The translations under genes and the position numbers were made by a program. This document shows, one piece after another, positions 31,884 through 41,197 of a stretch of 64,000 nucleotides of DNA; the stretch's first letter is position 1; every line of letters starts with the position of its first letter. The notes under the pieces were generated by a model. The model had not been told where the DNA came from and made no database searches. It saw only the letters and a program-made list of their open reading frames with translations. Origin of the DNA: Eubacterium limosum (lineage in GTDB: Bacteria; Bacillota; Clostridia; Eubacteriales; Eubacteriaceae); the NCBI RefSeq assembly GCF_000807675.2, contig NZ_CP019962.1, positions 2,356,001 to 2,420,000 of the forward strand, in the 5' to 3' direction.

Positions 31884-32233
31884 TGGATGCAGAAAAATAT
31901 TTAAAGGAGAGGGGACGTATGTCTAATGGGTGCAATACATATTCCTGTAAAGATTGTAAATTGGGATTATGTTATAACAGACACGAGCTCACTTGCACCG
32001 AATTAGAACATAGATATCCCGAAGAAGCCGTTGCCATCGTCGAAAACTGGGCAAAAGAACATCCGGTAAGGACGTACATGAGCGTGTTTTTGGAGAAGTT
32101 CCCAGATGCGGAAAAAGAGGATGGCGTTCCGGCGGCCTGTGTGGTAGCTGTTTTTGGTGAAAAGAAAAAGCCGGAGGGTTGTTACAACAGCATTAATTGT
32201 TCTGACTGCTGGAACCGGGAGGTAGAAGAATGA
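31880..32233 (+). CDS. Cys-rich phage accessory protein, 117 aa
   Basis: It overlaps the upstream stop by four bases. NGCNTYSCKDCKLGLCYNRH near residue 17 is a clear zinc-binding cluster, a second (GCYNSINCSDCW) lies at the C-terminus, and the middle (HPVRTYMSVFLEKFPDA) is widespread in phage accessory proteins. Function unknown. Confidence 0.7.
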   Translation: MMDAEKYLKERGRMSNGCNTYSCKDCKLGLCYNRHELTCTELEHRYPEEAVAIVENWAKEHPVRTYMSVFLEKFPDAEKEDGVPAACVVAVFGEKKKPEGCYNSINCSDCWNREVEE

Positions 32234-32388
32234 AAAAAGTAAAAATGATGGTATCAACCGGAATGGCAAATTCAAAAGTGAGCGAAACCGTGGAATTGGC
32301 AGATGACATGAGCAAGGAAGACATTGACTGCTATTTTGAAGAGTGGGTGTGGGATCAGATCAATGCACATTGGGAGGTAGAAGAATGA
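32230..32388 (+). CDS. Phage microprotein, 52 aa
   Basis: It starts and ends in ATGA overlaps with its neighbours. Acidic with CYFEEWVWDQINAHWEVEE at the C-terminus. The same type of small acidic protein is frequent in phage accessory operons. The GGTAGAAGAATGA sequence at its end recurs at the ends of three neighbouring genes. Confidence 0.6.
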   Translation: MKKVKMMVSTGMANSKVSETVELADDMSKEDIDCYFEEWVWDQINAHWEVEE

Positions 32389-32564
32389 GTAAAGAATATA
32401 TTATCGCGGAAGAAGAATTACGGGATTTGCTTGAAAACCGAGCTGAACTCTGGGCTTTAGAATGTGCCGGTGTTGATAATTTGGAATGGTATGATGAAGC
32501 CCGATCCAACATAGAAGAAACGCCGGAAGATTTAAGTACGCTTTACATGGAGGTAGAAGAATGA
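32385..32564 (+). CDS. Phage microprotein, 59 aa
   Basis: From ATG 32385, coupled by ATGA to the previous gene and by overlap to the next. Very acidic (EEELRDLLENRAELWALECA). No family recognised. Confidence 0.6.
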   Translation: MSKEYIIAEEELRDLLENRAELWALECAGVDNLEWYDEARSNIEETPEDLSTLYMEVEE

Positions 32565-32884
32565 CCAAGCTAAAGAGATGTCCCTTCTGCGGGGGAGAAG
32601 CAAAAACAGAGCAATGCGAAGATATAACATATAATGCAAAAGGAAAAGCAAGGATATATCCTTATACTGCTGTTTATTGTGTAGATTGTGGTGCAAAAAT
32701 CGAAGAGCAAGACGAGGAAGAGTTGGTAGACATGTGGAACACCCGCACGCCGGAGATTGTGCGGTGCGGGGAGTGTGTTTACTGGGAGCCAGAAAATTGC
32801 AGAAACCCCAATATTCTTATGCGCGACCAGCAAATGACCTATGATGATTTTTGCAGTTGGGGAGAGCGGAGGGAAGAAAAATGA
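32561..32884 (+). CDS. Lar-like restriction alleviation / zinc ribbon protein
   Basis: The 107-aa protein opens with LKRCPFCGGEAKTEQC, then YCVDCGAKIEEQDEEELVDM and WNTR, the Lar family signature (two CxxC pairs and the W-N-x-R end). A second Cys cluster (VRCGECVYWEPENC) forms a C-terminal extension. Rac prophage Lar relieves type I restriction; most phage members are untested. Confidence 0.75.
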   Translation: MTKLKRCPFCGGEAKTEQCEDITYNAKGKARIYPYTAVYCVDCGAKIEEQDEEELVDMWNTRTPEIVRCGECVYWEPENCRNPNILMRDQQMTYDDFCSWGERREEK

Positions 32885-33132
32885 AACTTGAAACAAATAA
32901 AAATGTTTTAAAACTAAAACAAATTGGAATTGATCAGCACTCAAGGCCTGTATTTATTGATGCAGACGGGCGGCTATACAAAGACGTTAATTTAGGGATG
33001 GATGAATCCAAAATATGCACAGTGTGGGGTGGGTTTGATGGTGAACCGGACACACCCCTTGAATATTTTAAGCAAAGACCTACCGTTGAAATTGTAGAAA
33101 ATTTGGAGGAAGAAAATGCCAGTACAGATTGA
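32881..33132 (+). CDS. Phage hypothetical protein, 83 aa
   Basis: From ATG 32881, overlapping the upstream gene. Short beta protein: RPVFIDADGRLYKDVNLGMD, followed by an acidic end. No family recognised. It overlaps the next gene by 17 bases. Confidence 0.6.
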   Translation: MKLETNKNVLKLKQIGIDQHSRPVFIDADGRLYKDVNLGMDESKICTVWGGFDGEPDTPLEYFKQRPTVEIVENLEEENASTD

Positions 33133-33520
33133 TATGGAAATGCCCAGAAGCTGCGGAGTGTGTGACTGTTTATACAGACATCGCGATATGACTACAGGGT
33201 TTTGTCCGTTCACTGGACACTTCGTTAACTTTGGAGATGGGCGAGAGGTTGACTGTCCACTTGTGGAGGCAAAAGAACAGAAATGGCACGTTGTGGCTGA
33301 GGGGGATTTGCCGGAGGATGACAGGGAAGTTTTAATCACGTATAAAAGCAATATTGATGGAGAACTAAATGTTGACATAACGTCCTATTGTGAAGTGGCT
33401 CTTGGTGGACGCGGGATGGGATACAAAGAATGGGGTTCGCCTTTTCCATACTTTCATGTCTACAATGAAGTTCTCGCCTGGCGGGAGTTGCCGGAGCCGT
33501 GGGAAGGAGCGGAAGAATGA
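33116..33520 (+). CDS. DUF551-like phage protein with N-terminal Cys cluster
   Basis: 134 aa. The N-terminus has SCGVCDCLYRHRDMTTGFC, a probable zinc site. The C-terminal half (PEDDREVLITYKS to NEVLAWRELPEPW) is the DUF551 pattern of phage accessory proteins. Function unknown. Confidence 0.7.
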   Translation: MPVQIDMEMPRSCGVCDCLYRHRDMTTGFCPFTGHFVNFGDGREVDCPLVEAKEQKWHVVAEGDLPEDDREVLITYKSNIDGELNVDITSYCEVALGGRGMGYKEWGSPFPYFHVYNEVLAWRELPEPWEGAEE

Positions 33521-33744
33521 AATATGTTAAAAAGCAAATCCCAGTGGAGGCTTTCCAGTTTGGTGTAGACCCAACACCTGAATGGGCAAACTTTCTGCAA
33601 TTTTCAACCGAGATAAAAACTTTGGAGGGCTCACTATTTGTCCAACCAGGAGATTACATTGTAAAGGGCATCTACGGGGAAGTATATCCTGTTCGGGCAG
33701 ATATCTTTGAGTTGACTTATGAGCAGTATAAAGAAAATGACTAG
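33517..33744 (+). CDS. Phage accessory protein, 75 aa
   Basis: From ATG 33517 (ATGA overlap). The end, FVQPGDYIVKGIYGEVYPVR with ADIFELTYE, is a recurrent signature of small siphovirus proteins. The role is unknown. Confidence 0.7.
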   Translation: MKYVKKQIPVEAFQFGVDPTPEWANFLQFSTEIKTLEGSLFVQPGDYIVKGIYGEVYPVRADIFELTYEQYKEND

Positions 33745-33859
33745 TTGTCAAACCTGCATTCTCTACCAGTTCTGCACCTACGATCGAACGGGAATCTGTG
33801 AGGCGGAGAATTTTAAAGATATTATTCCGGACAAGTGCAAGTTCTGTGAAAAGCGGTGA
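33737..33859 (+). CDS. Cys-rich zinc-finger-like microprotein, 40 aa
   Basis: ATG 33737 overlaps the upstream stop; an alternative in-frame ATG lies at 33719. Five of the 40 residues before the last ten are Cys in SCQTCILYQFC with GIC, and the end is CKFCEKR, giving two CxxC-type pairs. It resembles the zinc-binding parts of the neighbouring accessory genes. Confidence 0.55.
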   Translation: MTSCQTCILYQFCTYDRTGICEAENFKDIIPDKCKFCEKR

Positions 33860-33914
33860 GAGTGTCCGGTGGAGAAGAGTGGGGAGTGCGTGAAAGAAAA
33901 GGAGGACGCAAGCA

Positions 33915-34325
33915 TTGCCAAATGTCAGACCATTAAACAAAAACAAATATCAGATCAGCAAGTACCGCTTTTTAGAAATTTATAACTTTTGCCTCCAGTA
34001 CAATGAGTGGAAGGACGAATTGAAGTATAATACGCACACCGTTGGCGCGCAGGAACTAACGGGAATGCCTTTTGGTACGGGAAAATCGGATTCTACGGCC
34101 TATTTAGCGATGAAAAGAGCCGAGCTTGAGAGAAAGTGCCAGTTGATCGAACAGACGGCGATGGAAGCAGATTCTGAGATTTATCCGTATATTTTAAAGG
34201 CGGTTACGAATGAGCATGTCAGTTATCACTATTTAAAAACCGTTATGGATATTCCATGTGGAAAGAAGATGTATTATGACAGAAGAAGAAAGTTCTACTA
34301 TTTGATGTCAAATAAAAAGTTTTAA
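33915..34325 (+). CDS. ArpU/RinA-like late transcription regulator
   Basis: 136 aa from TTG 33915 after AAAGGAGG. It has YRFLEIYNFCLQYNEWKDEL at the start, PFGTGKSDSTAYLAMKRAEL in the middle and a C-terminal helix-turn-helix-like region ending CGKKMYYDRRRKFYYLM, the ArpU/RinA pattern. These proteins switch on packaging and structural genes. It lies just before the late operon, separated by a terminator. Confidence 0.78.
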   Translation: MPNVRPLNKNKYQISKYRFLEIYNFCLQYNEWKDELKYNTHTVGAQELTGMPFGTGKSDSTAYLAMKRAELERKCQLIEQTAMEADSEIYPYILKAVTNEHVSYHYLKTVMDIPCGKKMYYDRRRKFYYLMSNKKF

Positions 34326-34386
34326 AGAGGGGTACTCGCAGGACAGTTTTGTATGTTATTATGATAGTATGTAAAAATGTAATTAA

Positions 34387-34415
34387 GAGACATCGGGGAA
34401 CCGGTGTCTTTTTTC
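34387..34415 (+). terminator. Terminator before the late region
   Basis: AGACATCGG pairs with CCGGTGTCT across GGAA, followed by six T. Confidence 0.75.
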
Positions 34416-34428
34416 GTGGAGGAAAGGA

Positions 34429-35082
34429 ATGTTAGAAATTAATAAAATATACAACCAGAACTGCCTTGAAGGGATTAAAAAAATCGAGAATGAAGCAATC
34501 GACCTGATTATAACAGACCCTCCGTATTGTATTGGTACTACCAGCAACGGAAAGCAAGGGGCCTGGAACGACAACAACCTAATCGAACCATTTTTTGAGA
34601 TTCTCTTTAGTGAGTTTAAGCGCGTCTTGAAAGATGGTGCAGCAATGTATATTAACACGGATTGGCGCACCTACCCATTTTTATATCCAATCTTAAAAAA
34701 GTATTTTGAAATTCCGAACTTAATCGTCTGGGATTATGAATGGATTAAATGCGGTGGGCAGTATCGTTTTTCTCATGAGTTTATCATCTATGCGATTAAG
34801 GGTAAACGGAAGCGTACTTTTCCGGCCAATGAACGCGATGTTTGGCGAATAAAGCCAATTAACTACACCCTGCCAACAAAGCTTCACAACGCACAAAAAC
34901 CCGTTGCTTTGATTGAAAAAATGCTCTTAAATTCTTCTGTGGAAGGAGACGTCATTTTGGATACGTTCATGGGGTCCGGTACAACGGCGGAAGCCTGCAT
35001 TCGAAACAATCGAAATTATCTCGGATTTGAAATTGACGAGCATTATTATAAAATCGCACAGAACAGAATTAACAATTTGTAG
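34429..35082 (+). CDS. Phage DNA methyltransferase (DPPY type)
   Basis: The 217-aa protein has the catalytic motif IITDPPYCIG near residue 28 and the S-adenosylmethionine motif LDTFMGSGTTAEAC near 180. The order (catalytic first) is that of beta-class N6-adenine or N4-cytosine methylases. No restriction enzyme is adjacent, so it is a solitary phage methylase, perhaps protecting phage DNA from host restriction. Ribosome binding site GGAGGAAAGG. Confidence 0.88.
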   Translation: MLEINKIYNQNCLEGIKKIENEAIDLIITDPPYCIGTTSNGKQGAWNDNNLIEPFFEILFSEFKRVLKDGAAMYINTDWRTYPFLYPILKKYFEIPNLIVWDYEWIKCGGQYRFSHEFIIYAIKGKRKRTFPANERDVWRIKPINYTLPTKLHNAQKPVALIEKMLLNSSVEGDVILDTFMGSGTTAEACIRNNRNYLGFEIDEHYYKIAQNRINNL

Positions 35083-35089
35083 TGGACCA

Positions 35090-35130
35090 CGACCTCGGTA
35101 AGCTCCGGCTCCGGGGTCTTTTTAGTACTG
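35090..35130 (+). terminator. Possible terminator after the methylase
   Basis: GACC.. and ..GGGGTC (35090-35120 region) pair and are followed by TTTTT. Confidence 0.5.
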
Positions 35131-35155
35131 TGAAACGACGAATGAGAGGCACCTT

Positions 35156-35455
35156 ATGTCAACATATCCAAACCCAAGAAGAACTAATGGGGCAAGGCGC
35201 GACGCCATAAGGCGTTGGGTTTTAGCCACGCAAGATCATTGCGCCCTGTGTGGCAAGCCAGTAGATAAGAGTTTAAAAACACCGCACCCAATGTCTGCGG
35301 AAGTAGACGAGATCATCCCCGTATCAAAGGGCGGAAGCCCGTACGATAAAGACAACGTACAATTGACACATCGATCTTGCAATCAAAGAAAGTCAAACAA
35401 GACACAGGTAACCCAGAGCATCAACCGGCCCATACCAAAATCGAGAAACTGGTAA
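35156..35455 (+). CDS. HNH endonuclease of the packaging module
   Basis: The 99-aa protein has CALCGKPVD, then EVDEIIPVSKGGSPYDKDNV and HRSCNQRKS, the zinc-bound HNH fold. HNH nucleases next to terminase genes are needed for DNA packaging in cos-type siphoviruses such as HK97. The terminase genes follow directly. Confidence 0.88.
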   Translation: MSTYPNPRRTNGARRDAIRRWVLATQDHCALCGKPVDKSLKTPHPMSAEVDEIIPVSKGGSPYDKDNVQLTHRSCNQRKSNKTQVTQSINRPIPKSRNW

Positions 35456-35549
35456 AGCGTCTGAGCGTGACGGCATGGGGCGGTACACCCTCCCTACCTG
35501 GTGACTTCACCCCGGCGGCATAGGGCTTTTTTTCTTTTAGGAGGTGATC

Positions 35550-35977
35550 GTATCGTACGAAAAAGAAAGTTTACCATTAAAGAGGATGAATACATACGTA
35601 TGAATTATCCGAAGTATTCTCTCAATGATATTGCAACGGAGTTGGGACGATCAAAATCGAGCGTCCAGAGTCGCGTGAAGGCATTGGGCCTAAAAGACGA
35701 CAGGCCGGCAGCCGTCATGACCTCCGAGGCGTTGATCGAAAGCGCAAATCTTAATGACCGAGACAGTGACACGCTCAGGCGATTGATTGAGCTACGTGAT
35801 ATGCTGCATGACAACCTATTTTCTAAAGACACGCCAACAACAATCATCGCAAAGCTATCAAAAGAATATCGCGACACCATCCAAGCCATCCACGAAATGA
35901 CCGAAACAAAAACTGACGAGGGCGGCGAATCGAAGCTTGAGGCTTTATTTGCTGAATTTGAGTCCGATGCGCGGTAG
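35550..35977 (+). CDS. terS: Terminase small subunit-like protein
   Basis: About 140 aa. The HTH region FTIKEDEYIRMNYPKYSLND followed by IATELGRSKSSVQSRVKALG is suited to cos or pac recognition. A helical C-terminus ending LEALFAEFESDAR follows. The start is unclear: a perfect AGGAGGTGATC at 35538-35548 is followed in this frame by ATC and GTA but no ATG, GTG or TTG until ATG 35600. Either a rare start or a one-base error is involved. The next gene overlaps the end by 11 bases. Confidence 0.65.
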
Positions 35978-37407
35978 CAGAAAACCAAGGATACACATTA
36001 GCCAACCGTATGATGACACAGATTGCAAAAAAGCAATGCGCTTGTCGAGTGCGATGGGTATCACATTAGATGACTGGCAGGCGGATGTCTTGAGTGATTG
36101 GCTGGCGGTGGGAGTGAGTGGAAAATGGGTGCATATTCGAAATGGACTGTCCTGTCCAAGGCAAAACGGCAAAACGGCACTTTTGGAAAGCCGGATTAAT
36201 TTTTGGAACCCTGTTTCGGGGCGAGAAAATACTTTATACTGCGCACGATTATTCAACGGTCACGCAACTGTTTGACCGTGTCCAACACTTCTTTGGCGAA
36301 AAAAAAGATGATCCAGAGTGCAAATATCCGGAACTAAATGCCAGGGTGTCGTCGGTTCGGCGGGCAGCGGGAAAAGAGGCCATCTTCTTTAAGAATGGCG
36401 CGGGGATTATTTTTCGACGCGAACCAAGTCCTCGCGGCGTGGTTTTACAGTCGATGTGGTCATCGTTCGATGAGGCTCAGGAGCTTACGGATACACAACT
36501 AAAAGCTATCATGGCGACCGCGTCCAGCTCCCCCTTAAGAACCCGCAATTTATCTTTACCGGCACACCGCCGGGGCCAGAAACATCTGGGGACGTATTCG
36601 CCATATCCGGGAAGGGGCATTGACCGAAGAAGAAAAGGACGTATCATGGAATGAATGGAGCGTTGAGAGCGTCGGGGACACCCGCGATGAAAAGAGATGG
36701 TATGACACAAACCCGTCGCTTGGCATTCGCCTAGATGTGGACGTTGTCCGGGCGGAAATTTCGACCATGAACGAAGTATCCTTCGCGCAGGGGCGCCTTG
36801 GGTACTGGCTGCCAAAATACCAGTTTGCCGCCGTGATTGACCGTAAGGAATGGGAAAATGTGCGACCGAAAGCCCGGCGAAAGATGGAAAGCTGGCCTAT
36901 GCGTTAAATTTTCGGCCGATGGCGCAACGGTGTCTCTGGCCGTGGCATTAAAGCCACAAAAAGGGACTGACGCATGTGGAAATCATCGAAAATCGTTCCA
37001 TGGCGGGCGGCATCTCTTGGTTGGCAGACTGGTTGATTAAGCGAAAAAACCAAAGCGGCCACTATCGCGATTGACGGGCTCAACGCGTCGATGGTACTTG
37101 TCGAAAGGCTAAGAGAGGTGGCATTACCGCCAAAGGGGCGATCACCAATCCCGAAAGTCCGGCGACGTTGTGGCTGCGGCCAGCATGTTACTAAACGCGA
37201 TCCGGGAGGGCGAGGTGACGCACTTCAACCAGCCCGCCCTGAATGAATCAGCGTTAATGAGCGAAAAAAGATTGATCGGAAGCAATGGCGGGTGGGCTTT
37301 TGGCAGCAAGCAAGTAGGACAGCACGCTAATAGAGGCGGCGGCACTGGCTTATTGGTCGGTGTGCACCACCAAACGAAACCCACAAAGAAAGCAGGTGTT
37401 GATATGA
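35967..37407 (+). pseudogene. terL: Terminase large subunit, reading frame broken by many indels
   Basis: Joined segments give a typical TerL. Walker A is LSCPRQNGKTALLES near residue 55, then ILYTAHDYSTVTQLFDR and FDEAQELTDTQLKAIMAT (Walker B), then FTGTPPGPE, DVSWNEWSVESV, the nuclease part with IAIDGLNASMVLVERLRE, and a C-terminal end meeting the portal ATG as ATGA at 37404. The frame changes many times, for example at about 36,190, 36,420, 36,475, 36,530 (in CCCCC), 36,605, 36,900, 36,985 and 37,040. Amino-acid conservation between shifts is intact. Confidence 0.85.
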
Positions 37408-38816
37408 CGGAAAAATGGGTGCCGATGAACAGCATTTTTAATTTTAAGCCGGAAACATTCGCGGGCTATTGCCGCAAGACCAGACGGCGTTTAGCGAGCT
37501 ATCGAAGTGTGGCAGTGGAAACTGGGGAGAAACCAGCTAAAAAAGAAATACTACGACCCAGAAAAATAAGCTCAAGGACTTGGGCATCGCGGGTACCGCC
37601 AGTGCTAAAAAAAATGGAGTGCGCGCTTGGCTGCCAGCGAAAGCGGTCGATATGTTATCTGCCAGAAGCCGCTTTGATGGGTTTGTACTGCCAGACGAAG
37701 CGGACGACTACGGCATCAACGATATTTTAAAACAAAATAATTCCCGGTGCTCTACAGGCAGGCGACAACCAGCGAATTAATCCATTCGTGCTCTTTTATT
37801 ACGGTGTCTAAAGGTGGTGCGGGCGATCCGCCGGTGGTGATGTCGGCTTACGATGCCGAAACAGCCGCCGCGCTGTGGGACAGCCGCCGGAAGAAAATAA
37901 AAAGCGGGCTGACGATTGTTGACGTCGACCCAAAAACGAGAGAGCCGACCCAGATAAACCTGTACACGAATAGCGCAATCATTGAGATAAGCAGAAATGG
38001 CAACACGTGGGATGCGGACTACAAGCCCCACAAGCAGGGGCGGCCACTAATGGAGCCCATGGTTTACAGGCCGTCACTTGACAGGCCTTTCGGAAAAAGC
38101 CGGGTGAGCCGGGCGGTGATGTCAATCACAGACAGCGCTATCCGTACGGCTGTAAGAACCGAGGTATCATCCGAATTTTTCACAAAGCCCGCAAAAGGTA
38201 TCTTTTGGGGGCAGATCCGCAGCTCTTTAAGGAAAATTTCGAAGTGGGAGGGCGTACATCGGAAGTATCTTCGCGGTATCGAAGGACGAGGACGGGGATA
38301 TTCCCGAGTTTTGGGCAATTGCCCCAGGCTTCCATGCAGCCACACATGGATACATGCGAAAATTTGGCCGCCCAATTTGCCGGAGAAACAGGCATTCCGA
38401 TATCATCGCTGGGCGTGATACACGATAACCCGGCGTCAGCAGAAGCGATCTATGCCGCAAAAGAGGATTTGATCATCGAGGCGGAAGGTCTAAACGAAAC
38501 AAACGGGGCAGCCTTAAGAAATATCGGTTTGCTGGTGGCGGCGATATCGGCGAATACAACCATCGACGCCCTGCCGGATAACGCAAAGAAAATGCAGCCA
38601 CGCTTTAGAAACCCGGCGATTCCATCGGTCGTTAGCCAATCCGATGCAATTATTAAGCAGGTGTCCGCGATTCCGTGGATTGCCGAAAGCCAGGTGGCAT
38701 TAGAGGAGCTCGGATACACAGAAAGCCAGATTACAAGGCTCTTAAGCGATAAACGAAAGTTCCAGTCCCGAAAGGCGCTTGAAGCGCTTATGGCGAGCGG
38801 TAACGGTAACGGGGTG
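37404..38816 (+). pseudogene. Portal protein (SPP1 Gp6 type), frame-shifted
   Basis: Pieces in several frames combine into one portal. They include KLKDLGIA, AKAVDMLSARSRFDGFVLPD, SCSFITVSKGGAGDPPVVMS, YRPSLDRPFGKSRVSRAVMS with ITDSAIRTAVRTEVSSEFF, and GIPISSLGVIHDNPASAEAI with YAAKEDLIIEAEGLN. This order is that of SPP1-like portals, the dodecameric DNA entry ring. At least three shifts are evident, near 37,560, 37,745 and 38,200. The end appears to be a TGA overlapping the GTG at 38814 of the next gene. Confidence 0.82.
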
Positions 38817-39533
38817 AAGATAATACTGAGTAGTAGAGAACTGGAAAGCTACGGGCAAACCACTATTAAGCTGGCGGGGGAAGCGTCGGAGAAATTTAGT
38901 CGGTTTTTAAAAACGCTGAACATAAAAGACGGCAATTATTGGCCGTACAAAGACATGATCTTTGACGTTGCGGAGGGGCTGATACGCCAATACGGCGGCG
39001 CGGCTTCTCTGAACGCCGCTGAGTTCTTCGAGAAGCAGACCGGCATCAGTAACGCGCTGGCGTCGGAATGGATTGACCTTGATAGCTTAGACCGAACCAA
39101 TTCGGTATGCGATTGCGGCAAATCGATACGACGCGCTGGGCGCTGACCCACTGCCGGAGGTGAATAAAAATATTCGCGGCAAACGAAAAACCATGCGCAT
39201 CAAACAATGATTGACAATGCAAGAAAAAACAAAGTGAAGTTTGCGCGGGTTCCCGCTGGGGCAAAGACCTGCGCTTTTTGCATGATGCTGGCCAGCCGGG
39301 GGTTTGTGTATGTTTCTAAACAGACAGCCGGAGAGATGATGCAGTTTCACAACGACTGCGATTGCCAGATCATTGCGGGAGTGGAGGATGTAGAAGGGTA
39401 TGACCCCGAATCTCTGCAAGATCAGTACCTCGAATCAAGGAAAAGGGTCGAAGAGGCAGATAAGGCAGATAAGGATGCGAATACCACAAAGGATATACTT
39501 GCGCAAATGCGAAAAGACTACAACGTCAAATAA
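38814..39533 (+). pseudogene. Phage minor head protein, frame-shifted
   Basis: GTG 38814 opens a frame with LSSRELESYGQTTIKLAGEA and FFEKQTGISNALASEWIDLD. The frame breaks near 39,116 and 39,206 and resumes as MIDNARKNKVKFARVPAGAK with TCAFCMMLASRGFVY and FHNDCDCQI. CxxC and the H-N-D-C-D-C cluster are the signature of minor capsid/head morphogenesis proteins that follow portals. The C-terminus is helical. Confidence 0.78.
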
Positions 39534-39546
39534 AACAGTTTATATA

Positions 39547-39567
39547 GAGCTTAATAGCTCTTTTTTA
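39547..39567 (+). terminator. Short hairpin before the scaffold gene
   Basis: GAGCT-TAAT-AGCTC followed by six T. A second stem GGTGA/TCACC lies at about 39,583-39,600. Confidence 0.5.
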
Positions 39568-39630
39568 TTATAATTTACGCCGCGGTGAGCGGAAATCACC
39601 GATACGCCAAAAAGCGGGATAGGAGATAAA

Positions 39631-40125
39631 ATGAGTGAAGAATTGATTAATGGGACTGAATCCACCGAAAGCAACCATCAAGAAAATACTTTTGAGCCCA
39701 TAAGGTCCCAGGAAGATTTAGACAAAATTATCGGCGCACGCGTTGCCAGGGAGCGCAAAAAGTATGAAGGTTTTGAGGTTTATAAGGAGAAAGCGGAAAA
39801 GTATGATGCTTTTGAAGAGAGCCAAAAGACCGAGATGCAAAAGTTAAATGAACGCCTCGAAAACGCGGAAAAAGAAAACGCTGCTTATAAGCAACGAGAG
39901 CAGCTGGTAGGATGGGCAAAAGAAGTCTCCGACACATCGGGGGTTCCGGCTAATTTGCTGCGGGGCAGCACAAAAGAAGAATTAATGGCCCACGCTGATG
40001 AACTGAAAGCTTTTATTGGTGAACAACCAACAGCTCCGGTCGTGCCAAGCGACGGGCAAAAACCAAAGCACAAAACCGCAACAACAGCGGATTTATTTGC
40101 CGAGGCACTCGGCGACAAATTGTAG
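39631..40125 (+). CDS. Capsid scaffolding protein (DUF4355-like)
   Basis: The 164-aa protein has an acidic N-terminus, then FEPIRSQEDLDKIIGARVAR with ERKKYEGFEVYKEKAEKYD and a long coiled coil to about residue 95. The C-terminal helix reads TTADLFAEALGDKL. This is the standard scaffold layout upstream of a major capsid gene. It would be lost or cleaved when the shell matures. Confidence 0.85.
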   Translation: MSEELINGTESTESNHQENTFEPIRSQEDLDKIIGARVARERKKYEGFEVYKEKAEKYDAFEESQKTEMQKLNERLENAEKENAAYKQREQLVGWAKEVSDTSGVPANLLRGSTKEELMAHADELKAFIGEQPTAPVVPSDGQKPKHKTATTADLFAEALGDKL

Positions 40126-40143
40126 AAATGAGGTAAAGAAAAC

Positions 40144-41022
40144 ATGGCAATTGATATGAACAGAAAAACCACCGGCGTTGCGTTGCCGGAAGCAGTATCC
40201 ACTGAAATCTGGGGGAAGGTTTTAGAAAGCTCTGCGGTTATGCAGTTGGCCCGAAAAATTGAATTACCGGGCCCTGGGATTAAAATTCAGACAATTACGG
40301 GCGAGCCTACGGCTGCCTGGGTAGGGGAAACGGATAAGAAACCCGTATCCAGACATACACTGGGAACCAAAACATTGGCGCCTTACACTATTGCAGTCAT
40401 CGAACCTTTTAGCAACCAGTTTCGACGTGATGTCAGCGCACTTTACGCTGAGTTAATCCGACGCCTGCCCTATGCATTGGCAAAAACTTTTGACAGCACC
40501 GTGTTTGGTGGTACCACAAAGCCCGGGAGCGACTTCGACCAATTAAGTGACGTGACATCCGTCAACATTAAAACTGACCCTTGGGCTGGACTTGTGGCAG
40601 CAGACGCCGCGGTGTCTGCGGAAGGGCATGTGATTGGCGGTTATGCAATCTCCCCGCAGGCTAAGAGCATCCTGCTTAGCGCGAAGGATGGCAATGGACG
40701 ACCACTGTTTATTAACAGCGTGGCCGACGGCGGCATCCCGGTTCTTCTTGGTAATCCCGTGCAGGTTGTAAAGGCAGCTTATTTGGCGGGCGCCAGTGAT
40801 GGGGCTAATACGATTGGTTATGCTGGCGACTGGACGAAAGCGGTATATGGAACGGTCGAAGGCGTACAAATTGCGATCTCTGATCAGGCGACTTTGACCG
40901 ATGGGGAAAACACAATCAACTTATTCCAGCAGAATATGTTTGCGGTTCGCGCCGAAATTGAGCTCGGCTTTAGACTGGCGGATACCACTGCCTTTGTTAA
41001 GCTGACCGACAAAGACGCATAA
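40144..41022 (+). CDS. Major capsid protein (HK97 fold)
   Basis: The 292-aa protein has the HK97-type sequence AVSTEIWGKVLESSAVMQLA, WVGETDKKPVSRHTLGTKTL, the spine-helix region AELIRRLPYALAKTFDSTVF and a P-domain near VSAEGHVIGGYAISPQAKSI. The C-terminal AVRAEIELGFRLADTTAFVK is typical. It follows the scaffold gene by 18 bp and has no delta domain, consistent with the separate scaffold. Confidence 0.92.
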   Translation: MAIDMNRKTTGVALPEAVSTEIWGKVLESSAVMQLARKIELPGPGIKIQTITGEPTAAWVGETDKKPVSRHTLGTKTLAPYTIAVIEPFSNQFRRDVSALYAELIRRLPYALAKTFDSTVFGGTTKPGSDFDQLSDVTSVNIKTDPWAGLVAADAAVSAEGHVIGGYAISPQAKSILLSAKDGNGRPLFINSVADGGIPVLLGNPVQVVKAAYLAGASDGANTIGYAGDWTKAVYGTVEGVQIAISDQATLTDGENTINLFQQNMFAVRAEIELGFRLADTTAFVKLTDKDA

Positions 41023-41036
41023 AAAGGGGGCACAAT

Positions 41037-41186
41037 ATGACCCCGATGATGTGTCCGATTACTGGTCAAACGGTTTTGGTTAACCCAGACAGTGTTGAAA
41101 ATTTTTTGAAATTAGGATATGCAATCATAAAAGACAATCCTAAAGCTGTCAAAAAGACAAAAGCTAAAGAAACGGATGAAAAATAG
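41037..41186 (+). CDS. Small head-region protein, 49 aa
   Basis: ATG 41037 follows AAAGGGGG. The N-terminus MCPITGQTVLVNPDSVENFL is followed by a lysine-rich tail. Short proteins with an MxCP start and a Lys-rich end often sit between capsid and connector genes. Role unknown. Confidence 0.55.
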   Translation: MTPMMCPITGQTVLVNPDSVENFLKLGYAIIKDNPKAVKKTKAKETDEK

Positions 41187-41197
41187 GAGGTAGAAGC

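Noticed and set aside
39583-39600. Another fluoride aptamer before the scaffold gene (GGTGAGCGGAAATCACC)
   Set aside because: The hairpin resembles the first stem, but the CTGAT-R-CTYC segment and pseudoknot partner are missing.
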